Source: Paenibacillus urinalis (GTDB taxonomy: Bacteria > Bacillota > Bacilli > Paenibacillales > Paenibacillaceae). Taken from it: a stretch of DNA of 64,000 nt. Every line of letters starts with the position of its first letter. Positions within the stretch are counted from its first letter, which is position 1. Location of the stretch: positions 3,911,501 through 3,975,500 of the forward strand of contig NZ_CP118108.1 of NCBI RefSeq assembly GCF_028747985.1, given 5' to 3'. Both the position numbers and the translations under genes were made by a program. The notes below the pieces were generated by a model, which was not told the origin of the DNA, searched no databases, and worked only from the letters and a program-made list of their open reading frames with translations. Shown one piece after another: positions 1 to 8,381 of the stretch.

Positions 1-86
1 TTGTTGAACATCCCGCATCCACTTATGCTAAATAGCGATAAAGTCAATATCAATATTAGAAAAGTGCGTAATCTTAATCCTCGCAT
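1..86 (-). CDS. N-terminus of a lipoprotein, cut by the window edge
   Basis: Only the first 28 codons are inside the window. They read as a lipoprotein signal peptide: a basic start (MRGLRLR), a hydrophobic run and a lipobox ending SISGC near residue 24, followed by GMFN. The ATG at 86 has only a weak AAGGG-like sequence upstream. The gene lies downstream of the diguanylate cyclase on the same strand but is separated from it by a terminator, so it is probably its own unit. No function can be inferred from the signal peptide alone. Confidence 0.5.
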   Translation of the reverse strand, partial: MRGLRLRTFLILILTLSLFSISGCGMFN

Positions 87-167
87 GTAAGTCACTGCCC
101 TTCAGGCTATAGTATCGTCGGTGGTTAGGTTTCCCGATGCACTTCGCCAATATCCAATACAGGCAAA

Positions 168-206
168 TAAAAAACATCCGCCGTTATACTGCTTCGAGCG
201 AATGTT
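168..206 (-). terminator. Terminator of the diguanylate cyclase gene
   Basis: On the minus strand an 8 bp stem (ACATTCGC with GCGGATGT, one G-T pair, 16 nt loop) is followed by six T residues, directly after the stop codon of the GGDEF gene. Confidence 0.7.
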
Positions 207-208
207 CT

Positions 209-2239
209 TTATCGGTCAATCATTTTATGTTCTACTACGATTCGATTTCGGCCACCATTCTTGGCTGCATAGAGCGCCATGTCCGCACGATAAAAGAGGG
301 ATTCCAGGCTTACCTGGTCATCAAGCCAGCACCATTCCCCGATGCCTATCGATACTGTGATGGAAGGAGTCGTCGATTCAGGAACCCGCTGCCGGATCGT
401 TTCAGCGATCATTCTGGCCTGCTCACTGCTTACCTGAGGCAAATAGATCGCGATCTCTTCGCCTCCCCATCGCGCACACAGATCATTTGGTCCAGCCGAC
501 TCGCGAATAATATTCCCTACCTGCTTGAGAACGGCATCTCCCACCTGATGGCCGTAGCTGTCGTTCACTTGTTTGAATTGATCAATATCAATGATAAGAA
601 GGGAGCCGCAAAAATCTGTGCTCTGTCGTTCCTCAATCATTCGGTCTACATAGTGTCTGACGTATAGTCCGGTGAGTGCATCGACAGTCGCAAGCCGCTT
701 CACTTCAGCGTGCAGCGTTGCGTTCGTAACAGCCAGCCCGATATGGACGGCTAGCATATCCAGAAATCGAAAGTTGTTATAAGAGAAATATTGCTTCTTC
801 TGATGTGCTACGAGCACGGTGCCTTCTACCTGTCCGCTGATCCTCAAAGGAACCGCCATCATTGACATGGAGCCTGTTGTCTCCATGAAGAAGGAGCTTG
901 GACCATTATAGCTCTCATAATTAAACAATATAAAAGGCTCGCCGCTCTTGTAAACTTGCCCGCTGATTCCTGATAAAGAAAACGTCTCGTTCCGAAGTGC
1001 AGGGACATTGGAGAACATTACATGAAATCGCTGATCCTCCGGGTCCAGCTTGAGTATACAGCAGGATTGGGCCTTGAATATCCGAATCAGCTGCTGAACT
1101 GCATACTCATATATATCCGTGAGCTGCAAACTCCGGTTCAGACGTTTGGTCAGCTCGTCAATCATCCGCAGCTCTTGAATGAGCGTGCCGGATTGCTCAT
1201 GCAGCTTGGCGTTCTCATAAGCAGTGCCCGCCGTGTCCGCCATCATGGTAATCAGCTTCAGATCTACATCTTCAATCCATTCCTGATTGCCTTCGATATG
1301 AAATACACCATATGTCCCTTGTTTACCTCTGAATGGAATGCCAATCTCATATTGATGCCGAGTGGAAGGCTGGGTAATAATCCGTTCTTCAGTAAAGGCA
1401 CGAACACATACGGAGCTATTGTCTCCATGCAGATACAAGGGCTTAACTCTCGGGTCATCCATGCCGCCGTCCTGGGACATATATAGCGTAAGATGGACCG
1501 CGGGAAAAAGAAAAGCAACACTGTCGAACACCTCTTCAAGCACTGCGCTCACATCCATCTTCTCCTGCATCCGCTGCACAATTTGAAGAAGGATGGATCT
1601 GCGCCGGTTTTCATTATCAGACAGCTTGTGGATATGAAGCATATCGGCTAGAAATAAATGTTCAAACCGCCGGTAAAAGCAAGTTTGATAGTGATACTTG
1701 GAGGATAAGAGCAAGTCTGCAAATCCCTCTGTCACCCTATTCTTCTTGACGGCAATACATAAGATCCCTAACTGTTTCTGCTCGCTGCGGGAATACAGAG
1801 GGAGCAGAAACAGACTGTAATCTTCAGCAAATGTTTCTTCTGACAAGCTAAGCTCGATGACCACTTCCATAGGCTCCGACTGCCCCATTCGCTCGGACAA
1901 GAAATGTTGAATCTTCTGCTGAGCCGCTTTCTTTACAGAAGAAGACCCTTCACCTTGGACAGCAAGACATGTACCACTTCCGTTCCATATCGAAAAAATG
2001 GCTTCATTAAAGGAAGGGATTGTAAGCAGTTGAATTCGCCATTCCTCAAAAGCATCCTTAAGGATCCGTTCGATGTGATCCGTATCAAATACGTTGACGT
2101 CCAAAAATTCCAGCCAGTGTTGTTCTAGACGGTGATCATTGAAGTCCTCATTAGAGTTGCGGTTATATTTCTCCGGTTCAGGTCCCTCCAGCAAGAGATC
2201 TTCCATCTTATAAGCGGATTTATGAAGGTGTTTTGTCAT
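209..2239 (-). CDS. GAF-domain diguanylate cyclase (GGDEF protein)
   Basis: Predicted cytoplasmic 676-residue sensor enzyme making cyclic di-GMP from two GTP. No membrane segment is visible. Two GAF-type sensory regions can be made out (about residues 215-345 and 365-505), after a less clear N-terminal region that may be a third. A GGDEF domain covers about 515-670, with the DALTGLY start and the active-site loop GGEEI near residue 592. The usual RxxD inhibitory site just before the loop is not kept (the sequence there is GPND), so product inhibition at that site is unlikely. The start at 2239 has AAAGGAG 11 nt upstream; the GTG seven codons earlier has no such site. There is no phosphodiesterase (EAL/HD-GYP) domain in the protein or nearby, and the ligand is unknown. 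Confidence 0.85.
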   Translation of the reverse strand: MTKHLHKSAYKMEDLLLEGPEPEKYNRNSNEDFNDHRLEQHWLEFLDVNVFDTDHIERILKDAFEEWRIQLLTIPSFNEAIFSIWNGSGTCLAVQGEGSSSVKKAAQQKIQHFLSERMGQSEPMEVVIELSLSEETFAEDYSLFLLPLYSRSEQKQLGILCIAVKKNRVTEGFADLLLSSKYHYQTCFYRRFEHLFLADMLHIHKLSDNENRRRSILLQIVQRMQEKMDVSAVLEEVFDSVAFLFPAVHLTLYMSQDGGMDDPRVKPLYLHGDNSSVCVRAFTEERIITQPSTRHQYEIGIPFRGKQGTYGVFHIEGNQEWIEDVDLKLITMMADTAGTAYENAKLHEQSGTLIQELRMIDELTKRLNRSLQLTDIYEYAVQQLIRIFKAQSCCILKLDPEDQRFHVMFSNVPALRNETFSLSGISGQVYKSGEPFILFNYESYNGPSSFFMETTGSMSMMAVPLRISGQVEGTVLVAHQKKQYFSYNNFRFLDMLAVHIGLAVTNATLHAEVKRLATVDALTGLYVRHYVDRMIEERQSTDFCGSLLIIDIDQFKQVNDSYGHQVGDAVLKQVGNIIRESAGPNDLCARWGGEEIAIYLPQVSSEQARMIAETIRQRVPESTTPSITVSIGIGEWCWLDDQVSLESLFYRADMALYAAKNGGRNRIVVEHKMIDR

Positions 2240-2470
2240 AAAAGCGGCACTCCTTTGCACCTTTCAGTTCAAACCAAGAATAGCTAACCAGCATTTTATT
2301 AATGTACACGAATGTTTAAAATTAAGATACAAATCTATTTTACCCTCTTTCGTCGCAATTTGCACGGAGTTTAAGAGAAAATTGTCCTATCTTTTTAGGT
2401 CATAAGTCCTATCGACAATTTTAGACAAAATATGGATTCTCCTTTTTCTTAGCTTCATAACCACATCTTC

Positions 2471-2498
2471 TTGACTTCACTAGTACATTTAATATAAT
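2471..2498 (+). promoter_or_regulatory. Promoter of rpsD
   Basis: TTGACT at 2471, 16 nt spacer, TATAAT at 2493. Predicted start near 2505, leaving a leader of about 190 nt before rpsD. The 230 bases between this promoter and the GGDEF gene hold no gene. Confidence 0.75.
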
Positions 2499-2504
2499 AT
2501 ATAT

Positions 2505-2698
2505 TGTTGAATGAGACCGATATGGTCTTTAAATTTGGGCGTAACGTTGTGTCACCCTCACAGCTTATTGTAGCTGACCCGGACAGCGGCTGAACTCTCT
2601 GGATCAGAATGTATTGCCTTATAAGGCTTGCGATACAATGAGCGGCGCAAATAGAGCCCCATCATATGAAATTTATTATAAAAGGAGTTACTATAACA
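2505..2698 (+). promoter_or_regulatory. Structured rpsD leader, possible S4 autoregulatory site
   Basis: The transcribed leader is long for a single ribosomal protein gene and contains several helices, including one in which TGTAT and ATACA (2610-2637) enclose the palindrome GCCTTATAAGGC. It ends in AAAAGGAG before the start codon. In Bacillus subtilis rpsD represses itself through its leader RNA; a similar role here is inferred from position and structure only. Confidence 0.4.
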
Positions 2699-3298
2699 AT
2701 GGCACGTTACACTGGTCCTAAATTTAAATTGAGTCGCCGTCTCGGCATTTCCCTGAGCGGAACTGGTAAAGAACTGAAACGCAACTTCCCTCCGGGTCAA
2801 CATGGTCCTAACCAACGCAGAAAAATCAGCAACTACGGTATGCAGCTTCAAGAAAAGCAAAAATTGCGTCATATGTACGGCTTGGGTGAAAAGCAATTCC
2901 GTACTTTGTTTGCAAAAGCACAAAAAATGCAAGGTATTGCCGGTGAGAACTTCATGTTCCTGCTGGAAAGCCGTCTTGACAACCTCGTTTACCGTCTTGG
3001 TTTCTCCAACTCTCGTGCAGGTGCACGTCAGCTGGTAGCTCACGGTCATGTGACTGTTAACGGTAAAAAAGTAGATATCGCTTCTTATGCAGTAAGCATT
3101 GGCGATGTAATCGGTCTTCGTGAAAGAAGCCGCGGTCTTTCCTCTATTAAAGAAGCTTTGGAAAACCGTACACATCTTCCATCTTACCTTGAGTACAACG
3201 AAGCTGCTCTTGAAGGCAAGTTCATCCGTCTTCCAGAACGCGCTGAGCTTTCTCAAGATATCGATGAGAAGCAAATCGTCGAGTTCTACAACCGTTAA
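2699..3298 (+). CDS. rpsD: 30S ribosomal protein S4
   Basis: 199 residues, the normal length for the Gram-positive protein, starting [16 protein letters not shown]. The S4 RNA-binding domain lies at about 90-150 ([23 protein letters not shown]). S4 is a primary 16S rRNA binder that nucleates assembly of the small subunit body and commonly feeds back on its own mRNA. The ATG at 2699 is chosen over an upstream in-frame ATG because AAAAGGAG sits just before it and homologues begin at this residue. It stands alone with its own promoter and terminator, convergent with tyrS, as in Bacillus subtilis. Confidence 0.97.
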   Translation: MARYTGPKFKLSRRLGISLSGTGKELKRNFPPGQHGPNQRRKISNYGMQLQEKQKLRHMYGLGEKQFRTLFAKAQKMQGIAGENFMFLLESRLDNLVYRLGFSNSRAGARQLVAHGHVTVNGKKVDIASYAVSIGDVIGLRERSRGLSSIKEALENRTHLPSYLEYNEAALEGKFIRLPERAELSQDIDEKQIVEFYNR

Positions 3299-3317
3299 TA
3301 TTTAACTGGAGAACACA

Positions 3318-3349
3318 TCCCTCGAAAGCTTGCTTTCGAGGGATTTTTA
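3318..3349 (+). terminator. rpsD terminator
   Basis: A 12 bp perfect stem (TCCCTCGAAAGC with its complement, very short loop) followed by TTTTTAG, 20 nt after the rpsD stop. Confidence 0.85.
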
Positions 3350-3375
3350 GTTGTTCCTTTTCCCTGTGAACATAG

Positions 3376-3419
3376 AAAAAGAGTGCCTGTCATGTCATTT
3401 GACTCAAGGCACTCTTTTT
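3376..3419 (-). terminator. tyrS terminator (works in both directions)
   Basis: AAAAAGAGTGCC and GGCACTCTTTTT form a 12 bp symmetric stem with T runs on both strands. It lies 33 nt after the tyrS stop and could also back up the rpsD terminator. Confidence 0.8.
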
Positions 3420-3451
3420 CTAATTCAGCTTATAACGAAGCTCTCAATACT

Positions 3452-4702
3452 TTACAGCTTGATTTTGGCAAACTTGCGTTTACCGACCTGTACGATATCG
3501 CCATCCTGCGGGGTGTACTCACTATTCGGATCTCCCCACTTCTCTTCATTAATTTTGACAGCGCCTTGCTGAATGCTGCGCTTAGCTTCTCCGTTAGAAG
3601 CCGCAAATCCAAGTGTCGTAAGCAGGCTGATCAGACGTATATTTCCATTCTCCAGCGATTCGGCCGGAATCACGACTTCCGCAATATCGTCCGGAAGTGC
3701 GCGCTGCTGGAATACCGTCACAAAGTGCTGCTGAGCTGCTTCAGCCGCTTCTTCTCCGTGGTACATACGAACAAAGGTGTAAGCGAGCTTCATCTTCGCG
3801 TCGCGCGGATGAACACTGCCGTCTTCAATACCTTGCTCCAGTGCCTTCAGATCCTCTGCACTTAGATCGGTAGCCAGCGTGTAGTATTTCATCATAAGCT
3901 CATCGGGAACAGACATCGATTTACCGTAAATTTCGTTTGGCTCCTCATCGATACCGATGTAGTTGCCAAGGCTCTTGCTCATCTTCTGAACCCCGTCCAG
4001 ACCTTCCAGAAGCGGTAGCATGATGGTGGCCTGTGCTTCGTCTCCATTTTCCTTTTGCAATGTACGTCCCATCAATAGATTGAACTTCTGATCCGTTCCG
4101 CCAAGCTCAATATCACTCTTGAGAACGACAGAATCCGTTCCTTGCATAAGCGGGTAGAAAAATTCATGAATGCTGATTGGCTGGCCGCTCTGGAAACGTT
4201 TTGTGAAATCATCGCGCTCCATCATCCGGGCAACGGTTACCTTGGCAGCCAGATTCACGACTTCAGAGAAGTTCATCGGCGCAAGCCAATCGGAGTTGTT
4301 GTATACTTTTGTTTTGTTCGGATCCAATATTTTGAACAACTGCTTCTTGTATGTCTCTGCGTTGCGTATGACGTCTTCCTCACTCAATTGCTTCCGTGTC
4401 TCGGATTTCCCTGTCGGGTCGCCAATCCGGCCTGTGAAGTCCCCGATGATCAGCTGCACTTCATGACCGAGATCCTGGAATTGACGCAGCTTGTGCATAA
4501 CTACAGTGTGGCCAATATGCAAATCAGGTGCGGATGGATCCATGCCAAGCTTCACTTGAAGCGGTACTCCGCTGACCACCGATTTCATGATCTTCTGCTT
4601 CAGATCCTCTTCTGGAACAATTTCGGATACTCCTCTTGATATCACATCCAGCTGACGGTTCACTTCCTCCTGCTGGGTCTTGCTGAGTTCTTCCCATTTC
4701 AT
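3452..4702 (-). CDS. tyrS: Tyrosyl-tRNA synthetase
   Basis: 416-residue class I enzyme charging tRNA-Tyr. The HIGH-type motif is HIGHT (in DLHIGHTVVMHKL, near residue 63) and the KMSKS motif is intact (GVQKMSKSLGN). The C-terminal S4-like RNA-binding domain covers about 350-416 (AVKINEEKW, VQVGKRKFAKI). The start has TAGGAGG 9 nt upstream. Expression is controlled by the T-box leader immediately upstream, as is typical for Firmicute tyrS. Convergent with rpsD. Confidence 0.97.
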   Translation of the reverse strand: MKWEELSKTQQEEVNRQLDVISRGVSEIVPEEDLKQKIMKSVVSGVPLQVKLGMDPSAPDLHIGHTVVMHKLRQFQDLGHEVQLIIGDFTGRIGDPTGKSETRKQLSEEDVIRNAETYKKQLFKILDPNKTKVYNNSDWLAPMNFSEVVNLAAKVTVARMMERDDFTKRFQSGQPISIHEFFYPLMQGTDSVVLKSDIELGGTDQKFNLLMGRTLQKENGDEAQATIMLPLLEGLDGVQKMSKSLGNYIGIDEEPNEIYGKSMSVPDELMMKYYTLATDLSAEDLKALEQGIEDGSVHPRDAKMKLAYTFVRMYHGEEAAEAAQQHFVTVFQQRALPDDIAEVVIPAESLENGNIRLISLLTTLGFAASNGEAKRSIQQGAVKINEEKWGDPNSEYTPQDGDIVQVGKRKFAKIKL

Positions 4703-4753
4703 CCTAACGTACCTCCTATAATATGTTCGATCCTGCTCGATCTATTTGGACAC

Positions 4754-5064
4754 AAAAAAGCTCCTTCTCATCCCAAGGGACGAGAAGGAGCGCTCGCGTT
4801 ACCACCCTAATTAAAGTGCCTGCTCTACAAATAAAAAGATAGGCACTTCCACTTCATTGACATAACGGGATTTCAACCCGGTACCAGACTAATCCTGCAA
4901 TAGCTCATGGTAATTTCAACCTGCTATTCCTGTTCATCTGGACAGCTCCGGACGGTAATTCGACAAGCGGCACATACCGGTTCACACCACCCACCGGCTC
5001 TCTGACTATGTGTTATCCGCCTCCTACTGGAGTCCTTCACAGCTTTTTTCCGTATCAAGTTTTG
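4754..5064 (-). promoter_or_regulatory. T-box leader of tyrS
   Basis: The minus strand has the conserved T-box AGGGTGGTAACGCG (4795-4808), followed by a strong terminator stem (GCTCCTTCTC with its complement, 4754-4792) ending in six T. Upstream is a long Stem I-like region. A UAC triplet at 4955-4957 (in GAATTACCG) is a candidate tyrosine specifier. Uncharged tRNA-Tyr would pair with the specifier and the T-box and favour antitermination, known for this family. The specifier choice is an inference. Confidence 0.9.
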
Positions 5065-5071
5065 ACTTTAT

Positions 5072-5100
5072 ATATAACATATTCCGAGAAGGGATGTCAA
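5072..5100 (-). promoter_or_regulatory. Promoter of the tyrS T-box transcript
   Basis: TTGACA (5095-5100) with a 17 nt spacer to TTATAT (5072-5077), or 18 nt to TATATA, just upstream of the T-box stem I. Confidence 0.7.
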
Positions 5101-5127
5101 TTTCCGACCCTTGCCACCATTTGCGGG

Positions 5128-5156
5128 GGTTCAAAAGAGTGATTTTATGCTATAAT
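5128..5156 (+). promoter_or_regulatory. Extended -10 promoter of the penicillin-binding protein gene
   Basis: TGCTATAAT (5148-5156) is an extended -10 element; the -35 region (GGTTCA at 17 nt) is poor. It lies 30 nt before the gene. Confidence 0.55.
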
Positions 5157-5185
5157 AATGCCTGTTAAAAGGAGGAAGACATTTG

Positions 5186-8100
5186 ATGGTTGATGATAAG
5201 GATAAAAAACCTGATGAGCAGCCTTCCCGCAAAAGAAAATTCTTAAGCAGGTTGGGTAGTTTTGTAAAATGGATGGTCGTTCTTGCTTTCGTAGGTATCC
5301 TGTTTGTCGGCGGTGCACTTACAGGTTACATAGCATCCATTGTTAAAGACGAGCCTGTCCGCTCCAGAGCTGCAATCGAACAAGCGGTGAGTGAGAATGC
5401 ACTAACGGGTTTTGCTTATTTTGCAGACGGTTCAGCAATCGGTCAACTTAGGACAGAAGAAGACCGGCGTATTGTGGAACTGGAGGACATTCCTCAAATC
5501 GTGCTTGATGCAGTGACTTCTATCGAGGATGATACTTTTTATGAACATAAAGGCGTAGACATAACAGGTACTCTTAGAGCTGTCAAGGAGAGGGTGCTTA
5601 ACGAGCCTGTACAAACAGGCGGGAGCACATTAACTCAGCAGCTGGCAAGACGGGTCTTCCTGAGTCTGGACAAGACGGAAGATCGGAAAGTGAAGGAAAT
5701 TTTACTATCCTTGCGTTTAGAACGGTTTTTGACCAAGGATGAAATCATTACAGCTTATTTAAATAAGGTTCCTTTCGGGAATGGCTCCAGCGGATACAAC
5801 GTATACGGGATCAAAGCTGCAGCCAAAGGTATTTTTAATGTGAACGATCTAAATGATCTGAACATTGCACAGGCTGCCTATTTGGCGGGTCTGCCTCAGC
5901 TTCCTTCCGCCTACTCCGCTTTTAACGGTAAAGGTGAGTTCAATGAGGACAATTTCGACAATGCCATTGAGCGTCAGGAGCGTGTGCTCGGACGTATGCT
6001 TGCTTTGGGCAAGATAACACAGGATGAACATGATGAGGCATTAGCGTTTGATCTGAAGTCATCGCTTGCACCAAGAGTGGCCAAGGCATACAATACGTAT
6101 CCTTACCTTATGCTTGAAACCGAAAGACAGGCTGCCAAGGTGCTCATAGATGTGCTCTATCCTGAAGGAGAAGCTCCGGATAAATCGGACAGTGAGCTGA
6201 CAGAGGAAGCGCTGCAGAAGCTTCGTACCGGCGGATATCGCGTCTATACGACAATTAATAAAAATGTCTATAAGACGATGCGTGCCATCGCCGAGGATGA
6301 TAGCAACTTCTCAGCGTATAACGAGAGCAAAGGCTTAGAGCAGACGGCTGCCATGATGATTGATCACAAGACCGGAAAAATTCTCGGCATGATCGAAGGC
6401 CGCGATTTTAATACTGAGAATTTGAACTTTGCCACGCAGATGGTGAGACAGCCGGGTTCAGCCATGAAGCCGATTGCCGCATTTCTTCCGGCGCTTGAAG
6501 AAGGAATTATACAACCAGCCTCCATTCTTGATGATTCGCCGATCATTTTGAAGGATGGTCAGAAGGGCTATCATATTCCGAAGAACTCAAACGGAAATTA
6601 TAATGGGCTTGTGACAGCAAGATACGCGTTGAACCAATCTCTTAACATTCCAGCCCTCAAAATCTTTAATGAAGAGCTGGGTCTTCAGAAGGCTTGGGAT
6701 TTCGCGAAGAGTTTAGGTATCACTACCTTGACGGATGTAGATTATACGAATGCAACTACCGGTGTACTCGGAGGTCTCACTTACGGTGTATCCGTAGAAG
6801 AGCTGACGAATGCATATGGTGCAATTGCGAACAATGGTGTCTTTAATGATGCCTACATGATTGAGAAAATTGTTGATTCACAAGGGAACATCGTATACTC
6901 CCATGAAGCAGCACCGAAGGAAGTTTTCTCTAAGGAAACAGCTTATTTGATGACAGACATGTTAAGCACGGTTATTTCGGACGGTACAGGTAAGCTCGTC
7001 AGAGACAATTTCAATAAGTATGGTGAAATTGAAATTGCCGGCAAGACAGGAACGACGCAGAACTATGCAGATGTATGGTTCCAAGGATATACACCGGATG
7101 TGACTCTCGGCGTATGGGTGGGCTATAACAACAAGGAGACTCTATCCACACTCGCTAAAGGTGCTGAAAGAGAACGGGCCCGCAGACTCTGGGCTAAAAT
7201 ATTAAACGAAGTCAACGAGGCTGAGCCTGACCTGTTCCCTACCAAGACCTTTACGAAGCCTGAGAATATTACAACCAAGACGGTATCCGCATACAGCGGT
7301 AAGCTCCCGACTTCACTTACCGACAAATTCGTAACGGATATCTTCAACACGAAATATGTACCGACCGAAAGCGACGATGCGGTCGCTAAATCGAAGTACA
7401 TTACTTACAACGGTGTGAATTATATTCCTAGAGACGAGACACCTTCAGATATGCTGAAGGAGCAAACCGTCGTGAAGCGTGAACGTCCAATCTCTGAGCT
7501 GATTAAGCAGCTCCAGGAAGCATTTAAAGTTATGGCTGAGCATGAGCCATTATCTTACTACTTGCCGGACGATGCCGATGAAGACATGCCTAAGGAGGTT
7601 GACCCTCGTAAGGACGATGGAGCGAATCCAGATGCTCCTGGTAATGTCAGAATGACGGTGAACAACGGAAATGCAGTCATCACCTTTAATCCAAGCGCAG
7701 CTGGCGATGTCGTCGGATACAGACTATATCGGAGCATGAACGGTGGTCCGTTCCAGAATCAGGGTAAAGTTGTGCTTGCAGGCAATCCGACTTCATTTAG
7801 CAGCTATGCCGGCAGCAGCGTACAGTTCTACATCGTTGCCGTCGATGTGGCTGGCAGAGAATCAGCACCTAGTGCAATTGTCAGCAGCGGCGGTCAGGCT
7901 CCTCCTCCAGTGGAAGAGACACCTGACACTCCTATTGAGGTTCCAGGTACGGTCGTCGATCCAGATGCGAACCCGGACGGTGACACTGGAGCGAACAGCA
8001 ATACCGATGCGTCAGGTGCGCCTGCAGCCCCTAGCGGCGTTTCAGCCCAGATTACAGAGCAAGGCATTGTTATCACTTGGGCGGAACAGGAAGGCGTAAC

Positions 8101-8269
8101 AGGATTCAATGTTTACTATAGTGAAACGGGGCAGGAGCCTTTCCAGCATGTTGGAACTGCTGGTTTCACGGCATTCACTTACAATAATGCGGAAGCCAAG
8201 GGTGCATTCAGAGTAACCGCGGTTAACGCGGCTGGAGAATCCAGTCCGTCAGCACCAGTAAGTCCTTAA
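5186..8269 (+). CDS. Class A penicillin-binding protein 1A with C-terminal FN3 domains
   Basis: Bifunctional peptidoglycan glycosyltransferase/DD-transpeptidase of 1027 residues, anchored by one N-terminal membrane segment (about 28-52). The glycosyltransferase motif EDDTFYEHKG (Glu near 114) and GGSTLTQQL are present. The transpeptidase has SAMK (Ser about 425), SLN (about 485) and KTGTT (Lys about 620). After the catalytic part come an acidic linker, a fibronectin type III repeat (about 815-900), a Pro/Asp-rich spacer and a second FN3 repeat (about 943-1027). GGAGG serves either the ATG at 5186 or the in-frame TTG at 5183. In Bacillus subtilis acsA lies close to tyrS, so this gene is an insertion in that order. 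Monocistronic, with its own terminator. Confidence 0.93.
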   Translation: MVDDKDKKPDEQPSRKRKFLSRLGSFVKWMVVLAFVGILFVGGALTGYIASIVKDEPVRSRAAIEQAVSENALTGFAYFADGSAIGQLRTEEDRRIVELEDIPQIVLDAVTSIEDDTFYEHKGVDITGTLRAVKERVLNEPVQTGGSTLTQQLARRVFLSLDKTEDRKVKEILLSLRLERFLTKDEIITAYLNKVPFGNGSSGYNVYGIKAAAKGIFNVNDLNDLNIAQAAYLAGLPQLPSAYSAFNGKGEFNEDNFDNAIERQERVLGRMLALGKITQDEHDEALAFDLKSSLAPRVAKAYNTYPYLMLETERQAAKVLIDVLYPEGEAPDKSDSELTEEALQKLRTGGYRVYTTINKNVYKTMRAIAEDDSNFSAYNESKGLEQTAAMMIDHKTGKILGMIEGRDFNTENLNFATQMVRQPGSAMKPIAAFLPALEEGIIQPASILDDSPIILKDGQKGYHIPKNSNGNYNGLVTARYALNQSLNIPALKIFNEELGLQKAWDFAKSLGITTLTDVDYTNATTGVLGGLTYGVSVEELTNAYGAIANNGVFNDAYMIEKIVDSQGNIVYSHEAAPKEVFSKETAYLMTDMLSTVISDGTGKLVRDNFNKYGEIEIAGKTGTTQNYADVWFQGYTPDVTLGVWVGYNNKETLSTLAKGAERERARRLWAKILNEVNEAEPDLFPTKTFTKPENITTKTVSAYSGKLPTSLTDKFVTDIFNTKYVPTESDDAVAKSKYITYNGVNYIPRDETPSDMLKEQTVVKRERPISELIKQLQEAFKVMAEHEPLSYYLPDDADEDMPKEVDPRKDDGANPDAPGNVRMTVNNGNAVITFNPSAAGDVVGYRLYRSMNGGPFQNQGKVVLAGNPTSFSSYAGSSVQFYIVAVDVAGRESAPSAIVSSGGQAPPPVEETPDTPIEVPGTVVDPDANPDGDTGANSNTDASGAPAAPSGVSAQITEQGIVITWAEQEGVTGFNVYYSETGQEPFQHVGTAGFTAFTYNNAEAKGAFRVTAVNAAGESSPSAPVSP

Positions 8270-8286
8270 ACATTGGCTATAGAAGT

Positions 8287-8328
8287 AAAAAAAGCTAACG
8301 TAAGTCTTAAACTTACGTTAGCTTTTTT
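8287..8328 (+). terminator. Bidirectional terminator between the PBP gene and acsA
   Basis: A perfect 18 bp inverted repeat (AAAAAAGCTAACGTAAGT, loop CTTAA) with A and T tracts on the two sides serves the convergent genes. Confidence 0.9.
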
Positions 8329-8381
8329 GTTATATATTCGAGTTTTTTGATTAAGTCATAATATTAACACGGACGATCATC

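Noticed and set aside
87..167. Possible riboswitch before the edge lipoprotein
   Set aside because: GAAACC and GAAGGGC segments are reminiscent of known classes, but no conserved core could be matched.
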